A stretch of 64,000 nt of DNA from CAZMXP01 sp964570285 (GTDB taxonomy: Bacteria; Planctomycetota; PLA2): the NCBI GenBank assembly GCA_964570285.1, contig CAZMXP010000022.1, positions 7,004 to 71,003 on the forward strand, written 5' to 3'. Position numbers and translations under genes: made by a program. Below are positions 9,155-18,074 of this stretch, in pieces. Position 1 is the stretch's first letter. Every line of letters begins with the position of its first letter. A model generated the notes under the pieces. That model was not told the origin of the DNA. It saw only the letters and a list, made by a program, of their open reading frames with translations, and did not search any database.

Positions 9155-10038
9155 GGCGCCCGCTCGAGCTGCTCGAGGAGCGGATCGACGATCGGGCGCA
9201 GGCGCTCGTCCGCGACGACTCGGTACTTGCCGAGCAGTTCCGCCAGCCACGCGTCGCGCCAACCCTGCGCGTGCTCGCGTCGCCACAGCGCGAGCGCCTC
9301 GGCCTGCACCGCGTCGAACTCCAGCGGCACGGCCGGGCGCAGGCCGGCGACGCGCACCAGGTGCTGGCCGAGGCCCGACGCGAGCGGGCCCTGCCAGTCG
9401 CCCGGCGGCAGAGCGAACACCGCCCGGCCGAACTCCGGGCCGAAGACGCTCGACACCTCGCGCTCGGTGACGTTCTCGAACACGGACTCGCCCAGGAAGC
9501 GGTCGCCCGACGCCTGCGCCTCGGCGGTCCCGCGGCGCAACGCGTCCAGCGTGCCCTGCATGCGTGCGTCCTGCGGCGCGGCGCCCGGCTCCTGCCGGAA
9601 GTAGACGTGCGTGAAGTCGATGCGCGCCGGCAGCACGAAGTGCTCGCGGCGCGCGGCGTGGAAGGCGGCCAGCTCGTCGAGGCCGGGGTCGGCGGGAGCC
9701 GCGCCATCCTCCAGCAGGAACTCCATCTTCTGCGCGAGCCGGCGACGCACGACGAGGTCGCCCTCGTCGAGGCCGAGCGCGCGCGCCTCGCGCGCGAGCA
9801 GCTCCTCGCGCAGGAAGTCGGTGAGCAGGCCGGCCAGTTCGTCGTCCGTCGGCGGACGCTGCCACTGGCGCGTCCAGATCTCGACCATCCAGTCGACGTC
9901 CGGGCCGGTGACGTGGACGGTGCGCGCGTCCTCCGCTTCGGCCGGCCCCGCGCTGCGGTCGAGCGCGCCGTACGCGACGAAGAGCGCCGCGCCGATGAGC
10001 AGGAAGTGCAGCAGCGGCTCCTTGATCCAGGCTCTCAT
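9151..10038 (-). CDS. membrane-anchored PpiC-type (parvulin) peptidyl-prolyl isomerase
   Basis: The protein has 295 residues. The N terminus is cytoplasmic (MRAWIKEPLLHF), a single membrane helix lies at about 10-25, then a SurA/PpiC-like exported region. An N-terminal helical chaperone segment precedes a C-terminal parvulin-like domain around residues 120-245, where FVLPARIDFTHVYF and FGPEFGRAVFALPPGDW are typical. It should assist folding of exported proteins, perhaps including the product of the overlapping downstream HupE gene, to which it is translationally coupled by a 4-base overlap. Confidence 0.85.
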   Translation of the reverse strand: MRAWIKEPLLHFLLIGAALFVAYGALDRSAGPAEAEDARTVHVTGPDVDWMVEIWTRQWQRPPTDDELAGLLTDFLREELLAREARALGLDEGDLVVRRRLAQKMEFLLEDGAAPADPGLDELAAFHAARREHFVLPARIDFTHVYFRQEPGAAPQDARMQGTLDALRRGTAEAQASGDRFLGESVFENVTEREVSSVFGPEFGRAVFALPPGDWQGPLASGLGQHLVRVAGLRPAVPLEFDAVQAEALALWRREHAQGWRDAWLAELLGKYRVVADERLRPIVDPLLEQLERAP

Positions 10039-10089
10039 GGCGATGCGCGCGGGCGCCCTCTCGACGGCGGGGAATCGCCGCCGAGCGTA

Positions 10090-11553
10090 TCAGGCGCGGG
10101 CGGGCGGGCCGACGGCGGCACGCGCCAGCCCGCGCAGCAGGCCCGCGAACACGACCTGGTGCAGCGGCCAGACGGCGTACCAGTAGACCAGGCCGGCGAG
10201 ACCCAGCGGATCGAAGGTGGCCGTCTGGACGATCTCGCAGCCGACGCCGCCCGCCGCCCGCCGCACCTCGAACTCCAGCCACGCGCGGCCCGGCAGCTTC
10301 ATCTCCGCCGCGAGGCGCAGGCGCGCGCCGGGCTCGATCGACTCGACGCGCCAGCAGTCCAGCACGTCGCCCGCACGCAGGCGCCGCGGATCGCGGCGGC
10401 CGCGGCGCATACCCACGCCGCCCAGGGCCAGGTCGATCGCCCCGCGCAGGCGCCACAGGCCGTTGGCGCAGTGCCAACCCGTCTCGCCCCCCAGGCTCTC
10501 GATCGTCGCGAAGGCCGCTTCGGGCGTCGCGGCGACGGTGCGCGAGCGCGCGTCGACCAGCCGGTTGCCGAAGCGCACGCCGCCCCAGACGCGCGGCGCG
10601 CCGCCGGCCGAGAGCGCGTCCGACCAGCGCGTGGCCGCCAGCTCGGCGTCCTCGTGGCGCAGCGCGCGCGCGATGGCCTCCGTCATGCCGACCGGCCGCA
10701 CGCCGAGCTCGACCAGGCCGCTGCCGTCGCGCACGACCGTGGGGTGGCGGATGCTGTCGAGCAGCTTGCGCCCGACGCGTGCGTAGAGCGGCGTGACCAG
10801 CCCCAGCCACAGGCTCGACAGGTGCGGCGTGAGCAGCGGCACGGGAATCAGCAGGCGCCGCAGCCCGCGCTGGCGCGCGTACTCGCGCATCAGCCCGCCG
10901 TAGGAGACGACGTCCGCGCCGCCGATCTCGAAGACGCGCCCCGGTCCGGCGGGACGCGCGCTGGCCGCCAGCAGGCAGGCCAGCACGTCGTCGATCGCGA
11001 TCGGCTGCGCCGGCACGGCGAGCCAGCGCGGCGTGATCATGACCGGCAGGCGCTCGACGAGCGCGCGGATCATCTCGAAGGACAGGCTGCCCGAACCGAG
11101 GACGATCGAGGCGCGCAGCTCGAGCACGGACACGCCCGACGCGCGCAGCACTTCGCCCACCTCGTGGCGGCTGGCCAGGTGCGGCGAGAGCTCGTCGTCG
11201 CCGTCGCCGAGCCCGCCGAGGTAGACGATCGTCGCCACGCCCGCGGCGCGCGCCGCCGCGCCGAAGTTCTCGGCCGCGAGGCGGTCGGTGGAGGCGAAGT
11301 CGCCCGAGTCCCCCATCGAGTGCACGAGGTAGACGGCGACGTCGATGTCGGCCAGCGCCGGGCCCAGGCTGGCCGCGTCGAGCAGGTCGCCGGCGACGAC
11401 TTCCGCGCCCGGCGGCAGTCGCGCGGCGAGGTGCGCGGGGCGCCGCGCGAGGCAGCGCACGCGGTCGCCGCGCGCCGCGAGCAACGGCAGCAGGCGTCCG
11501 CCGACGTAGCCCGTCGCTCCGGTCAGCAGCACGCGACGCGTCACGCCCCCCAT
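10090..11553 (-). CDS. NAD(P)-binding epimerase-like protein with C-terminal DUF2867 domain
   Basis: The 487-residue protein begins with a Rossmann fold of the NAD(P)H-binding/atypical SDR type: VLLTGATGYVGGRLLP at residues 8-23, with the GxxGxxG dinucleotide loop. The first 300 residues are NmrA/epimerase-like. The last 160 residues (from about RFGNRLVDARSRTV) match DUF2867, an SRPBCC-like domain often fused to this type of reductase. The substrate is unknown. It is divergently transcribed from the methyltransferase gene, with about 60 bases between the starts that must hold both promoters. Confidence 0.85.
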   Translation of the reverse strand: MGGVTRRVLLTGATGYVGGRLLPLLAARGDRVRCLARRPAHLAARLPPGAEVVAGDLLDAASLGPALADIDVAVYLVHSMGDSGDFASTDRLAAENFGAAARAAGVATIVYLGGLGDGDDELSPHLASRHEVGEVLRASGVSVLELRASIVLGSGSLSFEMIRALVERLPVMITPRWLAVPAQPIAIDDVLACLLAASARPAGPGRVFEIGGADVVSYGGLMREYARQRGLRRLLIPVPLLTPHLSSLWLGLVTPLYARVGRKLLDSIRHPTVVRDGSGLVELGVRPVGMTEAIARALRHEDAELAATRWSDALSAGGAPRVWGGVRFGNRLVDARSRTVAATPEAAFATIESLGGETGWHCANGLWRLRGAIDLALGGVGMRRGRRDPRRLRAGDVLDCWRVESIEPGARLRLAAEMKLPGRAWLEFEVRRAAGGVGCEIVQTATFDPLGLAGLVYWYAVWPLHQVVFAGLLRGLARAAVGPPARA

Positions 11554-11614
11554 TGGAACACAGCCCGCGCGCGGCCCCCGGGGCCAGGGGGCGCCGCTCG
11601 GCTATCCTGCGGCC

Positions 11615-12283
11615 GTGATTCCCTCGGAGCTGCTCGACACGGCGGCCGTCCCCGGCACCGACAAACCCATGACGCTGCACCGGCGCGGCGAGGTCTGGTC
11701 GATTCGCGTCGGGGGCGTCGAACTGATGAACAACCGGATCTACGGCCTGGACTGCGGGCTGGCGCGCTTCGGTTGCGAGGCGCTGGCGCGGCGCGACGAG
11801 GTCCGGGTGCTGGTCGGCGGGCTCGGCATGGGGTTCACCCTCGCGGCGGTGCTCGCGCGGCTCGGGCCGCGCGCGCGCGTCGTCGTCTCCGAGCTCGTCC
11901 CCGCCGTCGTGCGCTGGAACGAGGAGCTGCTCGGCGAGCTCGCCGGCCACCCGCTGCGCGACGCCCGCGTCGAGGTCGCCCCGGGCGACGTCGGCCGGCT
12001 CATGCGCCGCGAGCGCGGCGGCTTCGACGCCCTCCTGCTCGACGTCGACAACGGGCCCGAGGGCCTGTCGCGCTCCGGCAACGACCGGCTCTACGGGGCG
12101 GCCGGCCTCGCCGCGGCGCGCGCGGCGCTGCGGCCCGGCGGCGTGCTCGCGGTGTGGTCGCTCTCGGACGACCGCGCCTTCCGCGCGCGGCTCGCGGCGG
12201 CGGACTTCACCGTCGAGGTGCACGAGATCCGCAAGCGCGGCGGCCGCGCCCGCCAGGCGATCTTCGTGGCCCGGCCGCGGTAG
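11615..12283 (+). CDS. spermidine synthase-like SAM-dependent methyltransferase
   Basis: This 222-residue protein starts at GTG 11615. It contains the class I methyltransferase/spermidine synthase fold: the glycine loop VLVGGLGMGFTLAA near residue 66, an acidic strand end VVVSELVPAVVRWN near 90, and LLLDVDNGPEG near 148. Length and order match the short spermine/spermidine synthase-like proteins that accompany oxidoreductases in many bacteria. Whether it uses decarboxylated SAM (aminopropyl transfer) or SAM cannot be told. The conserved spermidine-synthase motif is incomplete, so general methyltransferase is safest. Confidence 0.8.
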   Translation: MIPSELLDTAAVPGTDKPMTLHRRGEVWSIRVGGVELMNNRIYGLDCGLARFGCEALARRDEVRVLVGGLGMGFTLAAVLARLGPRARVVVSELVPAVVRWNEELLGELAGHPLRDARVEVAPGDVGRLMRRERGGFDALLLDVDNGPEGLSRSGNDRLYGAAGLAAARAALRPGGVLAVWSLSDDRAFRARLAAADFTVEVHEIRKRGGRARQAIFVARPR

Positions 12284-12298
12284 GGGCCGCCGAGCGCG

Positions 12299-12329
12299 CC
12301 GCCCGCATGGCCGCCCGGTGCGCGGGCGG
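12299..12329. terminator. bidirectional terminator hairpin between convergent genes
   Basis: Inverted arms CCGCCCGC and GCGGGCGG, separated by 15 bases, lie exactly between the stop codons of the methyltransferase (12283) and the convergent hydroxylase gene (12332). There is no T-run, so it is a plausible but unproven terminator. Confidence 0.4.
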
Positions 12330-12331
12330 GT

Positions 12332-12874
12332 TCAGGCCTCGCGCAGCGGCAGGCGCGCGTGCGCCTCCTCGACTTCGACGAGGAACGACACGCGCGGCTT
12401 CGTTCCCGTGTGACGGACGATGTGCAGGTCGGTCGAGTCGAACACGAAGCAGCGGCCGTACTCCCACGTCCGGACATCGTCGCCGATGCGCATCGTGCAG
12501 GCGGGGTCGCAGCGCATGCCGAGGTGGATGCGGAGCGTGTGCGAGAACTGCTCATCCGTGTGCGGATGGATCACGGTGCCGGGGCCGATCCAGGTGAAGC
12601 CTGCGCCCACGAGCCCCGGAATCCGCCTCACGAGGGCGCGGGTCTCGGTGAGCAGTCCGCGGCGTTCGACGTCCTCGAGGTGCCAGCGCACGATGTGCTC
12701 CGCGCGATAGTGGTGCACGCCGAGCACGTTCCAGACGCCCCGGTAGGCGTCCGTGTCGAACCACGGGATGAACTCGGCGTCGTCACAGGCGTCGAGTTCG
12801 CGCTCGATGAGGGCGAAGTGCGCCTCGAGGACGCGCACCGCCGGAATCGTCGCGGGGTCGAGGAATCCGATCAC
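12332..12874 (-). CDS. aspartyl/asparaginyl beta-hydroxylase-like Fe(II)/2-oxoglutarate dioxygenase
   Basis: The 180-residue protein matches the compact bacterial form of the Asp/Asn beta-hydroxylase family. The iron site appears as HPHTDE near residue 105 (HxD-like), and RIGDDVRTWEYGRCFVFD followed by HIVRHTG near 150 supplies the distal His and the Arg that binds 2-oxoglutarate. It is soluble, with no signal peptide. Related enzymes hydroxylate small molecules or protein side chains, and the substrate here is unknown. It is convergent with the methyltransferase gene. Confidence 0.8.
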   Translation of the reverse strand: MIGFLDPATIPAVRVLEAHFALIERELDACDDAEFIPWFDTDAYRGVWNVLGVHHYRAEHIVRWHLEDVERRGLLTETRALVRRIPGLVGAGFTWIGPGTVIHPHTDEQFSHTLRIHLGMRCDPACTMRIGDDVRTWEYGRCFVFDSTDLHIVRHTGTKPRVSFLVEVEEAHARLPLREA

Positions 12875-13063
12875 GGTCGGCCTCTCCGGGGGCGTCGGCC
12901 CACGCCGCGAGGAGTCCCCCGCGGCGTGCCACGCCGGGCGACCACGCTACCCGGAAACGCGCGAACGTGGATCGAGCGACTCGTTCGGCGGCCTCAAACG
13001 GCCCGTTCGCGGCACGCTTCCACTTGGGGACCGAGGCTGAAGTCCCGTCATCGATGGGCGGAT

Positions 13064-13084
13064 CTGAGCCTTCGGCAGGCTCAG
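13064..13084 (-). terminator. terminator-like hairpin after the lipoprotein gene
   Basis: A perfect 7-bp stem CTGAGCC / GGCTCAG with loop TTCGGCA lies 24 bases beyond the stop codon of the minus-strand lipoprotein gene. It may act as a terminator. Similar palindromes also occur as dispersed intergenic repeats in bacteria. Confidence 0.4.
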
Positions 13085-13107
13085 TCCCCACGACGCCGGG
13101 CCGATCG

Positions 13108-13980
13108 TCAGCGCCCCTTGTCGCTCAAGACGCCAGCTTGACCAAGTCGCGCAACGCTTGCGACGGCATGGCCGCCCCAGCGCAGCGCACCGTCACCGTA
13201 CTTGACCTCCTCATCGAAGAGCAGCTCACCACGCTGGCCTGTCTCGAGCGAGAACACGAGCAATGTGAAGGTGGAATACGGAACAGGGTGCCCGATCGCT
13301 GCACCCAGGCGCTCGAGCGGTCCCTTTCCGTGCCGCTCCACGCTCGCAAGCACGGCCAACGAGTTGCAGTCGTCATTCCATGCGATGTCCTCGACCGCGC
13401 CGCCCAGCTCGACGGACCACGACAGCGTCATCATCGGAACGTGCAGGACGACCAGTCGGCCAGGCTTGGAACCTCCAGACTCCACGCCTCGCATGGCCAG
13501 ATGCTCGCCGCACCGGCACCACGCCACGGGACTTGCCGCCTTCACGATCTCGGCGGGCAAGGACAGCGTCTGGCCGCTCTGGAGGTCCACGACGCTCTCG
13601 ACCCTTGGGTATAGTCCCGTGACGACCGCCGCAGTCAGCTGCGCATTGGGAACCGTCCATAGGTTGCGGCGCGCATTTGAGCCCTTAGGCGATCGACCTC
13701 CGGTAATCTCCCGCAGCCGGTCGTGAGCCTGGACACTCAGATTGGCGCACCAATCGCGGTGCGCATCAAACGTCCGGATCTCGTCTCGAGTCGCATCCCG
13801 TTCAGCAAGGTTGGCGCCGACGATCTCCACGGCAATGAGATCACGGTCGTCGTCGTACCCCTCCCGCAACTCCACGAAGATCGGCGGTCCACTCTGCTCC
13901 GCTGGACCACCTCCCGCTTGCTCCCTGAGCGTCGCGCTGCAGCCAACGCACAGGAGCAGGACACTCAGCAGTCGCAGCAT
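13108..13980 (-). CDS. lipoprotein of unknown function
   Basis: I start this gene at the ATG at 13978-13980. It is preceded by an AAGGAAGG ribosome site and opens a lipoprotein signal, MLRLLSVLLLCVGCSA, with lipobox CVGC. The product has 290 residues. The mature part contains repeated beta-strand-like segments (RLVVLHVPMMTLSWSVELGG, YSTFTLLVFSLETGQRG), perhaps a small propeller. I do not recognise a family. The open frame continues upstream without a stop into the truncated serine hydrolase, so one fused polypeptide is formally possible. The internal signal peptide and ribosome site argue for a separate start. Confidence 0.7.
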   Translation of the reverse strand: MLRLLSVLLLCVGCSATLREQAGGGPAEQSGPPIFVELREGYDDDRDLIAVEIVGANLAERDATRDEIRTFDAHRDWCANLSVQAHDRLREITGGRSPKGSNARRNLWTVPNAQLTAAVVTGLYPRVESVVDLQSGQTLSLPAEIVKAASPVAWCRCGEHLAMRGVESGGSKPGRLVVLHVPMMTLSWSVELGGAVEDIAWNDDCNSLAVLASVERHGKGPLERLGAAIGHPVPYSTFTLLVFSLETGQRGELLFDEEVKYGDGALRWGGHAVASVARLGQAGVLSDKGR

Positions 13981-15219
13981 CGGCCTTCCTTCAACGCCCC
14001 TCCCCGCGCGCAAGGCCTGGCTGAATCGGAACAGGTCCTCGACGGTCGAGTAGCCGCCGCCCGCGGGGCCGCCGCGCACGACGTGCATGAAGAGATTGTT
14101 GCGGTACGTGATGGTCCCGTCCGCGGCGAACTCCATCTCGTACCCGACGGCCAGCCTGCGGTTGGCCTTGTCCGTGTCGAAGCAGTCGGTGTCGGCCATG
14201 CCGGCAGGGCCGGTGATGTGGCGCCGGACGTAGTCGAAGTAGTCCGTGCCCGCGGCCTGCTCGACCACGGCGCCCGCGACGAGCATGCCGGAGTTGCTGT
14301 ACTGCCACTGCGTGCCGGGCTCGAACGCGAGCGTCTCGTCGCGAAGAAGCGGCTTCCAGTCGTCCACGGTGCGGTACAGGAGGCGCGAGGAGCGGTCGAA
14401 CTCCTCGTTGAAGTAGCTCCCGAGTCCGCTGGTGTGCGTGAGCAGGTGGCGCAGCTCGACCCTGCTCTTGTCCACGCGGGGGAGCCAGTCGTCGCCGAGG
14501 TAATTGGAAACCGGGTCGTCGAGGGAGAGCTTGCCCGCCTCCACCACCTGCATGCAGGCCACGCCGGTCAGCATCTTGTTCATCGAGCCGAGGTTGAAGC
14601 GCGTGTCGAGCGTGACGGGCACGTCGAAGTCGCGGTTCGCGAGGCCGACGGCCCGGGTCATGAGTACCTTGTCGCCGTTGGCCAGGAGCACGGTGCCACT
14701 GAAGGCGTCACGCGCGGCCAGTCCGTCCACGAAGTCGCCAAGGCGCTCCGCGACCTGCTCGGGGCTCAGTCTCTCGGCCATCGGAAGGTCGCTCGGCGGG
14801 CGAGCCGGGTTGATCGTGAGGCTCGTGATCCTGTCGTCGCCGTCCACGTCGAGCAGGATCGCGCGCCACGCGTCGGCCCACGCCGACCAGACGATCAACG
14901 CGGTCGTGCTCGCCGGGCGCGGCGGGTCGTAGGTGCGCGCGCCGTGGATCTCCAGCGGCCCGTTGTCGTGCCGGAGCCGCCAGAACGCGGTGCGGTGCTC
15001 CTCGAGCGGAGTCTCCTCGAGCACCGTGCTCGCGAAGGTGGTCTCGACCCAGGTCGCGAAGGCGTCGACGTCCCCCGCATTGAGCAGCTCGACCACCTCA
15101 TGGGTGCGCTGGTAGGCCACCGTCTCCGGGATGACCTTCGAGTCCGAGTAGGGAGCCGGCACGCCCTGAGCGTGGGCGAGGATCGGGACGACGAGGACCA
15201 GGAACATGCCGGCGCGCAT
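13981..15219 (-). pseudogene. serine hydrolase of the beta-lactamase/PBP family, C-terminally truncated and running into a lipoprotein gene
   Basis: The start ATG at 15217-15219 gives a signal peptide (MRAGMFLVLVVPILAHA). A domain of about 120 residues carries secretion and DUF-like features, then a class C beta-lactamase-like hydrolase. The catalytic motif SMNK (SxxK) lies in FNLGSMNKMLTGVACMQ, and the second motif YSNSG follows later. The hydrolase homology stops at RFSQALRAGRG, about 80-100 residues short of the normal C terminus and before the expected third motif (HTG-like). It then reads in frame into the lipoprotein start. It is therefore either a deletion product or a natural fusion. 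An esterase or peptidase activity is doubtful without the missing part. Confidence 0.7.
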
Positions 15220-15365
15220 CTCGTGATTCTCCAGAGCCCCTCGGGGGCCAACCGGCTCGCGTTGGTGCGGAGCGGGCAAGGGGCGCCAGTCTCGCTGAAC
15301 GGCGAAGCGGGTCAACCGGATGCGCGACATGGACGGAACGAGAGCGATCGCAGCTCGGTCACCCG

Positions 15366-15530
15366 GTGGTTCACCAAAACCCCCTCAGGTGAGAACCGGC
15401 TCGCGGTTCGCGCGTTGCGGGGTCCTGGTGCCCACCCGGGATTCGAACCAGGCTCGCAGTTTCGGCGATCCGAGGACTGTGGTAGCAAGACCCTCTCGGG
15501 CGCAAGCCCGCTCGCAGTTCGCACCTGGAA
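15366..15530. repeat. dispersed repeat A, diverged copy
   Basis: The copy begins GTGGTTCACCAAAACCCCCT and contains the stem AGAACCGGCTCGCGGTTCGC characteristic of repeat A (other copies at 18075, 23738 and 45805). Beyond about 15425 it diverges, but pieces such as GGTGCCC and CTCGCAGTTCGCACCTGG recur. Part of it imitates a tRNA T-arm on the minus strand. The whole 15220-15685 interval holds no convincing gene. It contains only this repeat and a smaller related piece near 15240-15260. Confidence 0.6.
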
Positions 15531-15685
15531 GGGATTCTGGCACTGGCGGGGTGCGGGCCGCCCGTCGGCGGGCCGCCCTGATCGTCCCACCCTCCGGCAC
15601 TTCCCCGGACCGCGGCGCTCCGCCCGCCCGGTCGTACCGTGAAATCTCGACACGTCCTGTCGGATATTCATGGTAGAGTTCGGCC

Positions 15686-16849
15686 GTGTTTCTGGGACGA
15701 AAGAGCGACCTGGCCGCCGTGCGGAGACTGTTCCGCACGTTCCCGGTCGTGGGCATCCTCGGCCCGCGTCAGGTCGGCAAGACGACCTTGGCCCTCGCGC
15801 TGGCGCGCTCGCAGCGCGGCCGCAAGACCCACTTCGACCTGGAGCGCCCGGCCGACCTGGCCCGTCTGGCCGATCCTTCGCTGGCGCTCGAGTCCTTGCG
15901 CGGACTGGTCATCCTCGACGAGGTGCAACTGCGACCCGACCTGTTCCCCGTCCTGCGGCCACTCGCCGACCGACCAAGGCGTCCGGCGCGCTTCCTGATC
16001 CTCGGGAGCGCGAACCCGGCGCTGCTGCGACAGACCTCCGAGACGCTCGCCGGCCGCATCTCGTACTGCGAGCTCCCGGGCTTCGGCCTCGCGGACGTCG
16101 GCACGAAGTCGTGGAAGCGACTGTGGCTTCGCGGCGGCTATCCCCGCTCCTTCCTGGCCCGAGATGACGCGGAGAGCACGCTCTGGCGGCAGAGTCTCGT
16201 GGCCTCCTACACGCAGCGCGACCTGGCGATGTTCGGCAGCCGCATCGAGCCCTCCGCGATGGATCGCTTCTGGAGGATGATCGCCCACGGCCACGGGCAG
16301 GTGCTGAACTCTTCCGAGATCGCGCGCTCGCTGGGAGTGTCGGACGCCACAGTGCGGCGATATCTCGACCTGCTCCAGGGCACGTTCATGGCGCGCGTCC
16401 TGCCGCCGTGGAGCGAAAACCTCGGCAAGCGCCTCGTGAAGTCGCCCAAGGTCTACGTCGCGGACACGGGCTTGCTGCACACGCTGCTGGGCCTGCGCAC
16501 GCAGGAGGACCTGGAGTCGCACCAGAAGGCCGGTGCGTCCTTCGAAGGCTTCGCGCTGGAGCAGGTCGTCCGCAGGCTCGGCGCGGCCTGGGACGAGTGC
16601 TACTTCTGGCGCACGCACCAGGGGGCCGAGCTCGACCTGCTGGTCGTGCGGGGGCGCACTCGACTGGGATTCGAGTTCAAGCACACCGATGCTCCGACCG
16701 TGACGCCCTCCATGCGCGCCGCCCTCACCGATCTCAAGCTGCAACGCCTGGTCGTCGTGCACCGAGGACGCGAGAGCTTCCCGATGGCCGAGCGGGTCCA
16801 GGCGGTTCCCATCGCGAGGATCACGCGGGAACTCAAGCCCTTGGCGTAG
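15686..16849 (+). CDS. AAA-type ATPase with C-terminal DUF4143 domain
   Basis: The 387-residue protein (GTG start) has a P-loop GILGPRQVGKTTLALA at residues 23-38, a Walker B-like LVILDEVQ near 77 and a winged-helix segment (SLGVSDATVRRYLDLLQG) near 215. The C-terminal half is a DUF4143 nuclease-like fold with GAELDLLVV and EFKHTD (D...E-x-K pattern). This is the standard architecture of the large AAA_14/DUF4143 family. Members are frequent in mobile and toxin-like contexts and their roles remain poorly defined. It is complete. An IS transposase starts 24 bases downstream on the same strand. Confidence 0.88.
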   Translation: MFLGRKSDLAAVRRLFRTFPVVGILGPRQVGKTTLALALARSQRGRKTHFDLERPADLARLADPSLALESLRGLVILDEVQLRPDLFPVLRPLADRPRRPARFLILGSANPALLRQTSETLAGRISYCELPGFGLADVGTKSWKRLWLRGGYPRSFLARDDAESTLWRQSLVASYTQRDLAMFGSRIEPSAMDRFWRMIAHGHGQVLNSSEIARSLGVSDATVRRYLDLLQGTFMARVLPPWSENLGKRLVKSPKVYVADTGLLHTLLGLRTQEDLESHQKAGASFEGFALEQVVRRLGAAWDECYFWRTHQGAELDLLVVRGRTRLGFEFKHTDAPTVTPSMRAALTDLKLQRLVVVHRGRESFPMAERVQAVPIARITRELKPLA

Positions 16850-16873
16850 GGCAGGCGCTATCCTCCGCGCCCC

Positions 16874-17902
16874 ATGCCCGCCGTGACCGCCGTCCTGGCC
16901 CTGCTCCGTGCCGCGCTGATGGACCGCCGGCGCCTGCTCCTCGAGAATGCGGCGCTGCGGCATCAGGTGGCTGTCCTCAAGCGCAGCGTGAGCCGGCCAC
17001 GGCTGAACGACAGCGACAGAGTGTTCTGGATCGCGATGCGCCGCGCGCTGCGCGAGTGGCGCGACTGCCTGCTGATCGTCAAACCCGAGACGGTCGTGCG
17101 CTGGCATCGACGGGGCTGTCGGTACTACTGGGGACGCAAGTCCAAGGGCCGCAAGCCGGGCCGGCCGCCGATCGGATGGAAGCTGGTCTACCTCATCAAG
17201 CGGCTCTCCACGGACAACGTGCTCTGGGGTGCGCCCGCAATCGGCCGCGAGCTGCGCCGTCTCGGACACAACGTCGTCGACTCCACCGTCGCCAAGTACA
17301 TGGTGCGCCACCGCGATCCCGGGCGCGGTCAGCGGTGGACGACCTTCCTGCGCAACCATCTCGGCAGCACGGCGGCCTGCGACTTCTTCGTGGTGCCGAC
17401 GCTGACCTTCAAGCTGCTCAACGGCTTCGTCGTGCTCAGCCACGACCGTCGGCGCATCGTGCAGGTCGGCGTGACCGCGCACCCCACGGCCGAGTGGACG
17501 GCGCGGCAGCTTCGACAGGCGTTCCCCGGCGACGGGTCCGAGCCGCGCATTCTGCTGCGCGACAACGACGCGATCTACGGCGAGACCTTCGAGGCCGAGG
17601 TCCGCGCGATGGGCCTGCGGCAACTGCGCACGGCCCACAAGAGCCCCTGGCAGAACCCCTACGTCGAGCGCGTGATCGGTACGATACGCCGCGACTGCCT
17701 CGACCACATGATTCCGCTCGGCGAGCGGCACTTGCTGCGCACGCTCAACGCGTACGTCGACTGGTACAACACCGCGCGGACGCACGGCAGCCTCGACGGC
17801 GACTCCCCCGTCGCGCGAGGTCGTGAGCCAGAGGCTGTGTTCGAGTTGACCTTCGAGCCCGTGCTCAGTGGCCTACACACTCGATACACACGCGCGGCCT
17901 GA
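16874..17902 (+). CDS. IS transposase with integrase core (IS3/IS481-like), intact copy
   Basis: The 342-residue protein has an N-terminal helix-turn-helix region (LENAALRHQVAVLKR) and a DDE integrase core. Candidate catalytic residues are Asp170 (ACDFFVVPT), Asp230/232 (LRDNDAIYG) and Glu265 (PYVERVIGTIRRDC). It ends LSGLHTRYTRAA. Three other copies or fragments of the same family lie at 25782, 30314 and 37401. They are closer to each other than to this one. The 3' flank contains sequence resembling repeat B (GGGCGACGGTCTG near 17938). No clear left inverted repeat could be found, so the element ends are not defined. Confidence 0.9.
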   Translation: MPAVTAVLALLRAALMDRRRLLLENAALRHQVAVLKRSVSRPRLNDSDRVFWIAMRRALREWRDCLLIVKPETVVRWHRRGCRYYWGRKSKGRKPGRPPIGWKLVYLIKRLSTDNVLWGAPAIGRELRRLGHNVVDSTVAKYMVRHRDPGRGQRWTTFLRNHLGSTAACDFFVVPTLTFKLLNGFVVLSHDRRRIVQVGVTAHPTAEWTARQLRQAFPGDGSEPRILLRDNDAIYGETFEAEVRAMGLRQLRTAHKSPWQNPYVERVIGTIRRDCLDHMIPLGERHLLRTLNAYVDWYNTARTHGSLDGDSPVARGREPEAVFELTFEPVLSGLHTRYTRAA

Positions 17903-18074
17903 GCTTGCCGCGCTGAGATCAGTCGCCTCGAAACGAGGGCGACGGTCTGCGCGGTGTGTGTTTTCAGCAGGCGCGACTCGCAGCGAAGGTGCTCGCACTG
18001 CTGTCGCGGCGTCCATTCAATGTGGTACGAAGGAAGATGTTCCATCGTGGACGCTCGGATCTGATTTTTCGGTG

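Noticed and set aside
9271..12597. Very long plus-strand frame over the PpiC, DUF2867 and methyltransferase genes
   Set aside because: It overlaps three well-supported genes, contains no domain and has shadow-like composition.
15427..15500. tRNA-like sequence on the minus strand (T-arm GGTTCGAATCC followed by CCA)
   Set aside because: No 5' acceptor partner, anticodon arm or D-arm could be formed, and the stretch aligns with diverged parts of repeat A. I regard it as an imitation.
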